Assembly (NCBI GenBank): GCA_030789695.1
Contig: CM061132.1
Coordinates: 152,838,597-152,902,596, forward strand
Source: Scilla litardierei
Lineage: Eukaryota; Streptophyta; Magnoliopsida; Asparagales; Asparagaceae
DNA: 64,000 nt
Direction of reading: 5' to 3'
Below are positions 1-10,082 of this stretch, in pieces (within the stretch, counting starts at the first letter, position 1; every line of letters starts with the position of its first letter). Both the position numbers and the translations under genes were made by a program. Under the pieces are notes generated by a model. The model was not told the origin of the DNA and ran no database searches. It was given only the letters and a program-made list of their open reading frames with translations.

Positions 1-1278
1 CCGAAATCCCACCACAAAAACCTAGATGTATAACCCTTCAACTGACATGTCCCCATCAGAAACTCACATAGCATGATGCATTGGCATACATAAACTTGAC
101 TAGATAAAGCCAATCGAGAAATTCTTTTGACAATTGACAGCTAGCTTGGCAGATTTGTATGCAGATCAAGGAATTCTCATAAACCTTATGCCTGTGATAC
201 ACCCTCACATCATGATGCCGCATTTACAACTAATAGAAACCAGAAGAAAAGTGAGAGGGGAATACCATGCATTTTACATGCAACTTTAAACACATTAAAG
301 CAATAAAAGCAACAAAAGTGGGATAGTAATGACCCAAATCTGGGCCATATTACCGAAATTTTGTTGGCCAAGCAAATATGACTCAAAGCATGCTTATAAT
401 ATTTGTAACCATAAACAGCCAACTATTTGAAAGTCTTTTCCATAGGCTGTAGAACTTAGTTTTACCTGATCACATCCAAATTATCTACTCCTGAATTTAA
501 AAATGATTGAGGAGGAGGAATCCGAATGTACTTTATTCATATTCTAGGTTCTAGCTAATGTCTGATGTAAATGACTTGGCACTGTACTTTTTCTGCTCAA
601 TGACCGGCAATGATGACGATGACTTGTGAAGAATGAGAAGAATGTGCTCCATTAAGCGGTTTATAAATTGCTAATGCATGATCAGACCGTCAGATGATCC
701 TACTTCGTAGAGGAACTGATATTTAAGCCTTCCAGCTATCTCGCCGTTCATGTATTAAAAAAACTTAAATTGTTGAAATCACCAAATTCCATGTATCATT
801 GCATTCAAATTCCTTATGGTATTTTGTTTCCACATAATGAACCATCCCTTGCTTTAGAACATTGCATGCAAGTATTATGTGCTGGAAAATGAGAAGCGGC
901 CTAACCATAGAATCAATCCACTTGCCAGAATCCAGATTGAGTACTTTTTAGCTTATGTTCATCAAGCAGCATCTTTTGAAGTTAAAATTGCAATACCTAC
1001 TGGTCAGTCCATTTTCCCTAGGAGGCTGGGACGCTATACTACGTGACAGTTTCAAATTACAACCAAACAACATGAAACAAAGAAGCAAGATTATGCTACA
1101 AAGACTTATATGATAACGAGTAGACTATGGGAATGGTTTAACAGTTCCGTTTTTCTAAGTTTTTTCTTTATTTTTTAAAAAAGTTGGTGGACTTTATTTT
1201 GCTGTATGTTGTGACTACATTAAGATACGTTAACTTTTAGCTTCTACCTTACATAAGTTTTGTAAAGTTTGGGAAATC
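1..1278. other. Intron sequence (distal intron of THUMPD1-like gene)
   Basis: AT-rich sequence with no ORF I can support. Because the host gene runs on the minus strand and its last visible exon ends at 7720, this stretch should be the same intron, or the start of the region holding the final exon. I looked for the short C-terminal THUMPD1 exon on the minus strand here and in 5965-7470 and did not find it, so it is probably outside the window. Confidence 0.5.
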
Positions 1279-1722
1279 TGATACGATCCGCTTGGATCGA
1301 TCAAGCAAATCAATTTAAAGGTGGAAAAAATTAAAAAGAGAGGAATATTTTTAGGGTTTTAGATTGAGAGAACAATGGAAACCAATTGATACAAGCCTCT
1401 TTCGAGAGTGGACTTGCTCTCCGAGCTTTTGATTGAACGGAACAAAAGCATAAATATCCTTCACTAAGGATGCTCAAGAGTTTCTCAACAATCTAAGCAT
1501 AAGCAAATACAATGGCGGCTAGCCCTAATAAAGTTCGTGAGGGGATTTACTAATTTGGCCTAGAGCGACCAAAATACCCCTAAGGCTAATAATAACTAAT
1601 TAACGCCTCCACGTCTCCTCCTGCGCACATAGGTGATCATGGGCGGTCCCTCCCCGTCCACCGCACGTGGTGCGGCCTCCTCGGAGCGTGTGCCGGCTGA
1701 AGATGCGGCATGGTCCGCATCA
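1279..1722 (-). repeat. 3' LTR of chimeric gypsy element
   Basis: A 444-bp copy matching 5521-5964, with TG...CA ends. The adjoining bases 1723-1740 read on the minus strand as CTAGGGGGGTAT, a good polypurine tract, which fixes this as the 3' LTR of a minus-strand element. Confidence 0.9.
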
Positions 1723-1730
1723 ATACCCCC

Positions 1731-3047
1731 CTAGAAGAGCCACCTTGTCCGCAAGGTGGAAGTCCGCTCACGTACAACGTCGAACGCCTCCCACGTGACA
1801 TCGCAGTCCGGCAATCCCGCCCAATGTATTAATATCTCCTGCCGACGCCCCGGACCCTGACGCACTGCCCTAACGTCCAACGGCTCCATCATCACCTCCA
1901 TGTCCTCTGTCAGTGTCGGTGGAAGTGTGAATGATACCGTCTGCTCTCCAATAGGTACTGGCCAGTCCAACATGGCCTCTATCTTTGCCATGTCCGCCGC
2001 TACTCCTTCCGCCGACACCACGTGCCCAAGGTACTCTATCTGCCGACACCACGTGTCGAAGCTACACTTCTTCCGGTTCGCATACAACTGTTGCGCCCCC
2101 AACTCTTGAAAGACTGTCTCCAAATGCCACACATGATCCTCCATAGTCCTGCTGTAAACCAAGATGTCGTCGAAGAAAACCAAGACGAACTTCCCCAAGT
2201 ACGGCTGAAATACCTCGTTCATCAAGGCCTGGAAGGTGGAGGGAGCATTCGTCAAGCCAAAAGGCATGACGAGAAACTCGTAGTGCCCCTCATGTGTGCG
2301 GAACACCGTCTTCGGCACGTCCTCGGGCCTCTTCAGGATCTGGTGATAACCCGCCTTCAAGTCGATCTTCGAGAACACAACTGCGCCATGCAGCTCATCT
2401 AGCAGCTCGTCGATCACGGAAATGGGGAATCTGTCAGCCACAGTCTCCTTGTTCAGCGCCCTGTAGTCGACGTAGAACCGCCAGCTCCCGTCCTTCTTCA
2501 CCAACAGCACTGGTGAAGAGAAATGACTCACACTAGGCTGGAACACTCCCGCCTGCAACATCTCTCCGACCATCCTCTCAATCTCGTCCTTCTGCACATG
2601 AGGATATCGGTACGGGCGCACGCTCACTGGTGCTGCTCCCTCTCTCAAGACTATCGCATGCTCATGTCCCCTCAACGGTGGTAGCCCATGCGGGTCCTGA
2701 AAGACCTCCTGAAACCGCTCCAGCATCTGCTCAACCACCTTAGGAACCTCTGCCAGCTGCTCCTGCTCAACTCCAACTGCACTGCACTCTACTAAGTACC
2801 CCTCTCCCTCCCTCTGTAAAGCCTGAGTAATGACCTTAAAGGCCACCAACAAAAAGCATAGGGTGGGGTCCCCTGTGAGTACCACCGTGCGGTCACCCTC
2901 CTCAAACTCCATCCTGAGATGTTTCCAGTTCACCCGCACGTCCCCAAACTTCTTCAGCCACTGCACGCCCAAAATGATATCGACATTCCCCAACTCCAGG
3001 GGTAAGAAATCCTCCATAATTTGCACTCCCTGTAAGGTTAGACACAA
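1731..3047 (-). CDS. Reverse transcriptase fused to chromodomain (RNase H and integrase deleted)
   Basis: A 438-codon open frame. The N-terminus is the protease-RT linker (ILGVQWLKK). RT follows at about residues 145-345, with [36 protein letters not shown] and the catalytic FFDDILVYS. RT connects normally through YLGHVVSAEGV to MLDWPVP at about residue 360, where chromoviruses continue into RNase H and integrase. Here the frame jumps directly to the end of pol (TLPPTLTED, then ILIHWAGLPDCDVTWEAFD), which is the chromodomain. The jump is a clean in-frame deletion, so RT and chromodomain form one polypeptide. The last residues slip out of the usual HLEDKV frame. The upstream protease lies in another frame, reached by a frameshift near 3050-3110. 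Element 18916-24820 shows the full order for comparison. Confidence 0.85.
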   Translation of the reverse strand: MCLTLQGVQIMEDFLPLELGNVDIILGVQWLKKFGDVRVNWKHLRMEFEEGDRTVVLTGDPTLCFLLVAFKVITQALQREGEGYLVECSAVGVEQEQLAEVPKVVEQMLERFQEVFQDPHGLPPLRGHEHAIVLREGAAPVSVRPYRYPHVQKDEIERMVGEMLQAGVFQPSVSHFSSPVLLVKKDGSWRFYVDYRALNKETVADRFPISVIDELLDELHGAVVFSKIDLKAGYHQILKRPEDVPKTVFRTHEGHYEFLVMPFGLTNAPSTFQALMNEVFQPYLGKFVLVFFDDILVYSRTMEDHVWHLETVFQELGAQQLYANRKKCSFDTWCRQIEYLGHVVSAEGVAADMAKIEAMLDWPVPIGEQTVSFTLPPTLTEDMEVMMEPLDVRAVRQGPGRRQEILIHWAGLPDCDVTWEAFDVVRERTSTLRTRWLF

Positions 3048-3507
3048 CCCCTGCAGAGCCCCTTGCTCTCCTCCATGTTCCCAGTCCCAGCAAAATAGTA
3101 AACTTCTCCATGGTGCTCAACTGCAGCCCATGACGCTCCACCACTCGGCTAGAGATGAAATTGTGGGTGGCCCCATTGTCTATCAGCACTGTCACCGCCA
3201 TATCGCCCAACTGCCCTGACAACTTCATGGTGTGGTTCGGTGTGAACCCCACCACGGGGTTCAGGGAGACCTCCGTGAAGTTTAGGTGAGACTTCTCCTC
3301 CTCCTCGAGTGGTTCCACCCTGGGCTCCTCCTCGTCATCCCGACACTCCTCATCTGGCACCATAGTAATCTGTAGCAGGCGGCTCGAACATCTATGGCCA
3401 GGGGTGAACTTCTCATCGCAACGGAAACACAACCCCTTGGTACGCCTCTCCCTCACCTCCGCCTCCGTCATTCGTCGTCCAAGAGTAGCGGGGCGAGTCT
3501 CTCCCAT
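2902..3507 (-). CDS. Gag zinc knuckle and retropepsin-like protease fragment
   Basis: A 201-codon frame. Near residues 26-40 is the zinc-binding motif of chromovirus gag, GLCFRCDEKFTPGHRC. An acidic linker follows, then an aspartic protease with VLIDNGATHNFISSRVVERH at about residues 105-125; the catalytic D-x-G is intact. Beyond residue 135 the translation stops resembling protease, and the homologous sequence continues in the frame of the next ORF, so a small indel lies near 3050-3110. Gag and pol would normally be translated together. Confidence 0.75.
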   Translation of the reverse strand: MGETRPATLGRRMTEAEVRERRTKGLCFRCDEKFTPGHRCSSRLLQITMVPDEECRDDEEEPRVEPLEEEEKSHLNFTEVSLNPVVGFTPNHTMKLSGQLGDMAVTVLIDNGATHNFISSRVVERHGLQLSTMEKFTILLGLGTWRRARGSAGVVSNLTGSANYGGFLTPGVGECRYHFGRAVAEEVWGRAGELETSQDGV

Positions 3508-4993
3508 AGTCTCGGGTGTAGCGGCAGGTGCCCTCGGCGCTGCCGCTGTTGGTGTGGGTCGGGAATTTTAGGTCCCCCAAGTCCCACGTATCCTCCTCTC
3601 CTCCGTATGTTTCTCCTCCGCCTTCTGCGCGAGGCGAATCAGGTCCTCCAAACCCCCCAGACTCTGCATCCTCAGCTCAGCTCGGATGGAGGGCTTGAGC
3701 CCCCCATGAAATTCCCCATGAGCGCCTCCTCCGTGACCCCAGACACTCGGCCCGACAGTAGCTCGAACCTCCTGACAAAGTCCAGCACCGTCCCCTCATG
3801 TCTGAGTACCCTGAGCTGCTCGTAAAAATCTCCTCCTGGTGTCTCTTGGAATCGATCCATCAAGTAGGCTGTCAAATCCGCCCACGAGGAAAAGGGACGG
3901 CGTGCAAGCTTCTACCGGTACCACGCCAAGGCATCTCCCTCAAAGTAGATGCCCACCGCATTCAGGACCTCCTCGGTAAAACCCATCGTCTGGAAGTAGC
4001 TCTCCGCTCTGTAGATCCACCCATCTGGATCGCTCCCCTCAAACACGGGCATCTTCAGCTTCTTCAGCCGCCTATCAGCATGAAACTCTGCTTCTCCCCG
4101 CCTCTCCTGGTCCCAACGCCTATCTCCGTGGTTCCGTAGGGATCGTAGTCCTCATCTGCATATTCGTCCTCAGGCCAAAAAGGCCTACCGTCTGGTGCCA
4201 GCCCATGGGGTCCTCCAAAAGCTGCATCAGCTGGTCGCTGCCCTACTCGACCACCGAAATGACCCCCGATCATCGACCTCGCCTTGGAAAAACCCACGTG
4301 CCCTCCCGAAGGCCTCCTGTTGCTGGCCGCCCCCTGTCGGCAGCCCATTGGGCTTCATCAGCCATCACCAGGACCCCCAGGGGCCAAGCGAGGGCCCTGG
4401 GGTCCCGCCCGACCCTGCCCGCCTAGACGCGGCCCCTCAACGGCCAATCGGGGGGCCGCGTGGGGCCTCTGCCACTGCGGCAGAGCCCCGCTGCCCCCAG
4501 GTTGGGCTCGCAGCCCCCCTGGGGGGTTCGTCGGGCCTGGCCGACCCCCTGGGGGGTTCACCGGGTCTGGCCGACCCTCCGGGAGGGTTCCCAGGCCCAG
4601 ACGCCTCGCACGCGCGCTTTCGTCGCTTGCCCGTTCGTCGCCGTCGTCCGGTTTCGTCGATACGACGACTTCCGATGTCCCGGCTATTGCAAACTGCGCC
4701 GCCACCCTTGCATCTCGCGCCCTTAACTCCTGGACTTCGGGATCCGAGTCATCTTCAACCTCCGCCCATGATTTCTTCCCCTTTCCCTTAACTAGGGTTT
4801 GCAAAATCTCCATGATTTTTTGTTGATTTGCTTCGCTTTTTGCATGCTTCTCTTCTTGGGCTCGGTTGTTTTCCTCCATCTTCTTCTCAAGTCGATCGCT
4901 CATCGTCTCCATCGTGGTTCCGATCTCCTTGGTGATTTCTTTATGTAGGGCTTGAAGCTTCTCCTCAATGGTGGCTCTCGTGCCTTGCGCCAT
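3508..4993 (-). pseudogene. Gag polyprotein, broken
   Basis: The start codon at 4993 lies 11 bases past a Met-tRNA PBS (5005-5018). The first open stretch runs to 4358 and begins MAQGTRATIEEKLQALHKEI, with a charged, probably coiled-coil N-terminus followed by a Gly/Pro-rich stretch. Two further open pieces (4348-4064 and 3875-3672) follow in other frames. The second has the gag core signature DRFQETPGGDFYEQL and RHEGTVLDFVRRFELLSGRV. The Pro/Gly-rich region at 4340-4620 is very GC-rich. At least two frameshifts separate the start from the zinc knuckle, so no full-length Gag can be made from this copy. Confidence 0.7.
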
Positions 4994-5019
4994 TAGATCT
5001 TATGAGATCTGATACCAAT

Positions 5020-5239
5020 TGTTAGAGACATATCCCATATTGGGCATCCAACACTAGCCCATTTGTTAGAAACACATCCCATACTAGGCCCATAACACTG
5101 GGCTCACACCACATTTGTTAAGTATTATTGAACATCCAACCCAAAACCAATTGGTATTAGGTGGAGAGGCCCTCTAATACTTAAACTATTTCTTTTTCTT
5201 TTGCACTTCCGATGTGGGACTATTTTTGGGATCCTAACA
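5020..5239 (-). repeat. TRIM-family LTR embedded in the chimeric element
   Basis: Starts TGTTAGAGAC and ends GGATCCTAACA. It is homologous to the LTRs at 13595-13852 and 16053-16326 but lacks the TTCTAACAATAGCCATGCTA segment those contain. On the minus strand it is followed at once by a Met PBS and the gag start, so it occupies the place of a 5' LTR. On its other side it is preceded by TRIM internal repeats. Confidence 0.8.
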
Positions 5240-5498
5240 TACCACCACGCTTCCGACAACGCCGTCTACGGTGGTCCACTCTGGGGTGCCCACTCTAAGT
5301 GGCCCACTCTGGCCTCACCAGGTCGCCCCCTCTTAGGTCGCTCCTTCCCCAGGTCGCCCCTTCCGCTTTCGACAACCACCGCCACGACGGCCCACTCTGG
5401 GGTGCCCACTCTAAGTGGCCCACTCTGGTCTCACCCAGGTCGCCCCCTCTTAGGTCGCTCCTTCCCCAGGTCGCCCCTTCCGCAACGTGGGTCGTAGC
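5240..5498 (-). repeat. TRIM internal tandem repeats
   Basis: Two copies of a roughly 110-bp unit built from GCCCACTCTGGGGTGCCCAC and AGGTCGCCCCTTCCG motifs. The same units occur at 13853-14141. Short open frames here are a consequence of the repeat and have no protein signature. Confidence 0.7.
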
Positions 5499-5502
5499 AT
5501 GG

Positions 5503-5520
5503 GCTAGCTATGATACCAAT
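5503..5520 (-). promoter_or_regulatory. Primer-binding site (initiator-Met tRNA type)
   Basis: Minus strand reads ATTGGTATCATAGCTAGC directly inside the 5' LTR. TGGTATCA-AGC matches the common plant PBS TGGTATCAGAGC with one mismatch. A second PBS, TTGGTATCAGATCT, lies at 5005-5018. Confidence 0.75.
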
Positions 5521-5964
5521 TGATACGATCCGCTTAGATCGATCAAGCAAATCAATTTAAAGGTGGAAAAAGTTAAAAGGCGAGGAATATTTTTAGGGTT
5601 TTAGATTGAGAGAACTATGGAAACCAATTGATAAAAGCCTCTTCCGAGAGGAGACTTGCTCTCCGAGCTTTTGATTGAACGGAATAAAAGCCTAAATATC
5701 CTTCACTAAGGATGCTCAAGAGTTTCTCAACAATCTAAGCATAAGCAAATACAATGGCGGCTAGCCCTAATAAAGTTCGTGAGGGGATTTACTAATTTGG
5801 CCTCGAGCGACCAAAATACCCCTAAGGCTAATAATAACTAATTAATGCCTCCACGTATCCTCCTGCGCACATAAGTGATCATGGCCGGTCCCTCCCCGTC
5901 CACCGCACGTGGTGCGGCCTCCTCGGAGCGTGTGCCGGCTGAAGATGCGGCATGGTCCGCATCA
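5521..5964 (-). repeat. 5' LTR of chimeric gypsy element
   Basis: A 444-bp copy of 1279-1722 that starts TGATACGATCC and ends GCATCA. The PBS lies directly inside it. Confidence 0.9.
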
Positions 5965-7471
5965 TAATCAGACAAAAAAGTTCAGTACAACCAAATACAT
6001 GGGGGAAACTACTGTTTAAACACCAGGCAAGGTAGTTAAAATCCCTGTCAAAATATAAATTTACTAAGAAGTTCCAACCCAACTATACTAAAATTAAATT
6101 CATGAGTCCATGGCATCGGAGATTGCACGTGTTACATTTTTAGCTAGGGGACCCTTCAATTTAAGGAGGCTCTCTATGATGGAATTTCTTCAAAAGAACC
6201 AAACATGGAAGTCTGTTTAATGAAGTAGATCTTTAAGAAATAGGTAGGAACTTCAAAAGTTGACGAAACAACAAGATATAAAGCATGACTTATTGCTAAG
6301 GACTATGTGTACTTTAATGAACTGTTCTCTGATGTTGTAAAACACATCTCCATCCATGTGTTACTCATCATGGTTACTTGTTATGATCTAGATCTTGTGC
6401 AGCTTAATGTAAAATGTAAAGACTGTTTTTCTATATGGTAAGATGGAAGAAGATATCTTGAAGAGTTAGATTAAGGGTTTTTGATCCGAGTTGGATAAAA
6501 GGGTTTTTTATCCAAGTAAAAAAAGAATAGTACGTTTTGCAAACTGAAGAAATATTTATAAGGCCTGAAACAAACTACCATCAATGGTTCAGGATGTTTA
6601 CTACTTTTATGATATGTCATGGATATACAACAAGCTTGTACGATAGTTACCCGTTGTGCATCTTTTGTCGCCACTTATAAGGAGACAAACATTAAAAGCC
6701 AGGGTACATGATGGAACTCAACATGAATCCTACTTTAGGCTTTTAGAGTTTAATATGATTTAGACTTTTTAGTTTCTAAATCCTCCTGTATTCTTTTATT
6801 GAGTCCTACATGTTTTAGGTCTTTTAAGTTTTTTTAAAGAGAGTTTTTTATTTTCTTTAAGTCTAAAGTTTTGAGTCGTATTAGGAATATAAGTATCAAT
6901 CTAGAAATGACTTAATTTTTTTTTGCTATAAATATAGGTATGTACTTGAACATTTTATTATAAAACAATAAATAAAAAACTAAGCTTGTAAACTCTTAGT
7001 TTCTGAGAAACCAATACATTAATCTTTAACCTGCAAGATGCAAGAGTAGTTGAGCAGGTATTTTAGGTAGAAGGCCCAAACTTTTATCCCTTTTTCATTA
7101 AATTTCTAATTCCCTTTGGCAATTTCTTCCCCAAATCCACAAATCTCTTTCACCACAAACCCAAATCCCTTCCGTCTAGCATCTACTCAGGTTATACCAA
7201 GAGATAGATATTGTTGAGGGTAAGATAATGTCAGTATTTTGGAGAATGTATACAGGAGATATCACCATTTTTATCCAAACTATCTTCTAGAACAATGCAC
7301 GTTCAACTTTGTCCCATCTGGTTTATTCTTCCTTCAGGAAGGTTAATTTTAAGGTTGTAAACTCTTATCTGCCTTGTCCTTTCTCGCAGATATCTCTTAT
7401 GAGAACATAACCTTAGAGTAAAACTAAAAGCATAGGACCCTAAAGCATGTGAAATTTCAAAAAAAATCGTC
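5965..7471. other. Intron sequence, possible old LTR remnant
   Basis: AT-rich intron with no supported gene. The stretch at about 6700-7000 (T-rich, with TATAAATATAGG near 6930 and a polyadenylation-like AATAAATAAAAAAC) resembles a decayed copia-type LTR, but I see no second copy or target duplication. Confidence 0.4.
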
Positions 7472-7638
7472 TAGTCAAACATGAATTTATAACAAAAGAG
7501 AATCAGAAAAACTAAAAGAAACTAACTTTTGATTGTAACTATTGGCTGTCAGCGTAGTCAAACATGAATTTATAACAAAAGAGAATCAGAAAAACTAAAA
7601 GAAACTAACTTTTGATTGCAACTATTGGCTGTCAGCGT
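7472..7638. repeat. Tandem duplication, 83-bp unit
   Basis: The unit beginning TAGTCAAACATGAATTTATA occurs at 7472-7554 and again at 7555-7637. The copies differ at essentially one base (GATTGTAACT versus GATTGCAACT), so the duplication is recent. It lies about 80 bp from the donor of exon 6. Confidence 0.9.
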
Positions 7639-7719
7639 AAGAAGTAGTTAAAGGTACATAGATCAAAGAATAGTAGATGAACTTTTAGTGAAAAAGAATG
7701 AGATCCATGTCATATCTAC

Positions 7720-7860
7720 CTTGGCAACTTGAACTATAATGGTCTTGCCTGGGTTATTAAGATCCACTTTATGAGGCTGAGGAACAGACTTTGCAACTGC
7801 ATTTATAATTTTCATTCTTTCGATACCAGTGTTGGCACGTGCTTCGTACAGTACTGCAAA
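7720..7860 (-). CDS. THUMPD1: THUMPD1-like exon 6
   Basis: 47 codons starting FAVLYEARANTGIERMK after the acceptor TTCATGCAG, ending VQVAK before the donor GTAGAT. It covers the C-terminal part of the THUMP domain, including PHKVDLNNPGKTIIV, the strongly conserved end of THUMP folds. It joins exon 5 in phase 0. The frame stays open for a few codons past the donor, but those residues do not resemble the family. Confidence 0.9.
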
Positions 7861-8375
7861 CTGCATGAATAAAAGAACCAGAGAATGTGACTGAAATAGG
7901 TATCGGTCTATACCATTAGAATCTGAAAGAAATGAAATATGAAAATAAAAAAGGTATTGACGGTCTTAAAGAGAACAAATATGGCAAAAGCAATTAGAAA
8001 TGATCGCATTGTCATATAAGTTTGTGTTACAAGTTTGTGTTACGGTTTAGGAACCCCTATATGCCTAATAAATAATAACTGCATTGTTGAAATAAAATGA
8101 AATTTTTAATAACATAAGTTTCTGAGGGAACTATGCAGAAGTTTGCCAGGTAGGTATGCACCAAATGTATAACCATCATCAAAGCAAACAATTCCGATCA
8201 TTCAAATTCACTTTTTCAAACTCTTTAATTCCTTATTTTACTATAATGGAGGTGCTGATGGAACTTTTATTTGACAGAAAAATTATTCTGCTTCCTAAGA
8301 ATTAATGGAATATCTATTTAAATGGACGGGAAGGTTCACTCTATGATGACAACTAGAATGTCTTGTCTAGTATTC
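7861..8375. other. Intron 5, unique part
   Basis: AT-rich intron sequence between the acceptor of exon 6 and the miniature gypsy element. No feature seen. Confidence 0.5.
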
Positions 8376-8701
8376 TGTTAGACCAACGGCCTGAGGGGGT
8401 CCCGAGCCGGCGCCCAAGCCACGCGCGCAAGAGGGGGAGGCCGACTTAAGGGCATTTTGGTCTTTTTCTTATTTTGAGTGTTAGGAGAGGATTTTTCTTA
8501 TTTAAACTAGGGCTAGCCGTCTTTTATGGGGATGCTTGATTATTGATATTTTTCTTGAGCGTCTTTAGTATATCTAGATTAAAGAGTGCGGACGTCCTCT
8601 TATCGGCGTCTTGGAAGGAGGATACACCTTTATTGTATCCAATTATCTTCATTTAGTCCAATTAATATCATTTTAATTTCAGATTTGAGTGGATCCTATG
8701 A
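8376..8701 (+). repeat. 5' LTR of miniature gypsy element
   Basis: 326 bp with TGTTAG at the start. It contains TTATTTAAACTAGGG, a plausible TATA region, near 8500. Homologous to 8949-9251. Confidence 0.9.
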
Positions 8702-8708
8702 ATTTAGT

Positions 8709-8888
8709 ATCAGAACCGAGCTGAGGGAGAAGAGGCAGAAGGGGCTCTGTTTTAGATGCGATGAGAGGTTCACTCCAGGACACCACTGTGGGGGTCGCAA
8801 GCTGCAAATGTTGATCGCCGAGGCAGACGAGGATGATGATGTGGAGGACGAAGTGATCGGAGGTGATGACAACTCCCCCTCGGAGTAG
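8709..8888 (+). pseudogene. Residual gag zinc-knuckle segment
   Basis: An open segment encoding the chromovirus gag knuckle GLCFRCDERFTPGHHC and an acidic tail ending DDNSPSE. It is equivalent to residues 20-75 of the ORF at 2902-3507. No start codon of its own is convincing. It looks like what an internal deletion spared rather than a designed gene. Confidence 0.75.
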
Positions 8889-8948
8889 CACCGCCAGGGA
8901 TGTCAAGCACCACCTTGAGGACAAGGTGGATTTTCAGGGGCAGAGTAG

Positions 8949-9251
8949 TGTTAGACACACGGCCTAGGGGGGTCCCGAGCCGGTGCCCAAGCCGCGCGCG
9001 CAAGAGGGAGAGGCCGACTTAAGGGCCTTTGGTCTTTTTCTTATTTTGAGTGTTAGAAGAAGAATTTTCTTATTTAAACTAGGGCTAGCCGTCTTTTATG
9101 GGAATGCTTGATTATTGATATTTTTCTTGAGCGTCTTTAGTAGATCTAGATTAAAGAGTGCGGACGTCCTCTTATCGACGTCTTGGAAGGAGGATACACC
9201 TTAGAATCCAATTAATATCATTTTAATTTTAGATTTGCGTGGATCCTATCA
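8949..9251 (+). repeat. 3' LTR of miniature gypsy element
   Basis: 303 bp ending GGATCCTATCA, followed by the target duplication tattc. Shorter than the 5' LTR by a single deletion after GGATACACCTT. Confidence 0.9.
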
Positions 9252-9451
9252 TATTCCAGACATGAATTCAGTTAAAACTGTGAATCTTGGACTTGATCTA
9301 GCACACTATGACTTGATCTAGCACAGTTCTTATTTGGATAATGATGTAAAATAAGATAATGGCTACTCATACAAGCAAGGAATCAATATCAATGCAAGGA
9401 CTTCAGCTTTACTTGTAAGGTTGCTTCTCTACATGCAAGATGTCGTAGGTC

Positions 9452-10082
9452 CAGTGTTATCAATGACGGATGGCGGCCTAAGGCGGTGAGCCAAAAATCC
9501 GCCATAAACATATAGCGGATGAAATAGCGGCCTATGGCGGACGGCCTACGTGTGTATGTGTATGTTCTCTCTCTCCCTCTGTGTATGTATGTATGTGTGA
9601 GTGTGTGTAACTGTGTATGTGGGTGTGTATGTGTGTGTGTATGTGTGTGATTATGGGTGTGTGTGATTTTGTGCGCGTGCGTGCGTATATGTAATTATGT
9701 ATGTATGTGTGTGTGATTGTGTATGTGTGTGTGCATGTGTATGTATGTATCTGTATGTATGTATGTGTACGTTCTCTCTCTGTGTATCTGTATGTGTGTA
9801 TGCGTGCGCGCGTATGTATGTGTACGTATGTGTGTATAAAAACTAAAAAAATTGCAAAAACAAATTAAAACAACATAAATAATCAAAAAAATAATTGAAA
9901 GTCCGCCATGTGCGCCATAAACCACCACATGGCAGGCATTATGGCGGAAATAGCGGGTGACATGGTGAAAATAGCGGACGGGGCCATATCATGCTGAAAA
10001 GCGGATGGCGAATAGCGATGAGCCCAAAAACCGCCAGGATATTCCGCCATGGCGCCCATGGCGCCGCCATTTGATAACACGG
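9452..10082. mobile_element. hAT-like MITE with internal microsatellite
   Basis: The ends are CAGTGTTATCAATGACGG and, inverted, CCGTGTTATCAAATGGCGG, flanked by the 8-bp direct repeat cgtaggtc (9444-9451 and 10083-10090). An 8-bp target duplication and CAGTG-type termini are hAT hallmarks. The subterminal regions are full of GCGG/CCGC motifs. The middle (about 9547-9840) is a (TG)n/(TATG)n microsatellite. No transposase is present. Confidence 0.75.
9547..9840. repeat. TG/TATG microsatellite
   Basis: Imperfect TGTGTATG repeats inside the MITE. The long open frame on the minus strand here only reads the repeat. Confidence 0.9.

Larger units (their letters stand above)
1279..5964 (-). mobile_element. 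Chimeric Ty3/gypsy chromovirus, non-autonomous, with embedded TRIM sequence
   Basis: Two 444-bp LTRs with TGATAC...GCATCA termini flank this element. The flanks are aaatc (1274-1278) and taatc (5965-5969), a target duplication with one mismatch. Read on the minus strand the order is: 5' LTR (5521-5964), an initiator-Met PBS, TRIM internal repeats (5240-5498), a TRIM LTR (5020-5239), a second Met-type PBS (5005-5018), gag, protease, RT fused to a chromodomain, a polypurine tract (AGGGGGGTAT, next to 1722) and the 3' LTR. RNase H and the integrase core are missing, so it could move only with proteins supplied in trans. By eye the LTRs differ at about 16 of 444 positions, so the insertion is not recent. 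It lies in an intron, in the same orientation as the host gene. Confidence 0.85.
8376..9251 (+). mobile_element. Miniature non-autonomous Ty3/gypsy element (876 bp)
   Basis: LTRs at 8376-8701 and 8949-9251 (TGTTAGAC...CTATCA; the first copy ends CTATGA) are flanked by a perfect target duplication tattc at 8371-8375 and 9252-9256. A Met-type PBS with changes (TAGTATCAGAACC) follows the first LTR. A purine-rich tract (TTTTCAGGGGCAGAGTAG) precedes the second. The 247-bp interior keeps only the gag zinc-knuckle region and the conserved pol tail CACCTTGAGGACAAGGTGG. It must depend on a chromovirus partner. The two LTRs differ by a roughly 25-bp indel near the 3' end and scattered substitutions. 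Confidence 0.92.

Noticed and set aside
1..7600. Search for the last THUMPD1 exon (TVCLIGVV-type C-terminus) on the minus strand
   Set aside because: No matching segment with an acceptor site was found by eye; it is probably left of the window, though a divergent exon could have been missed.
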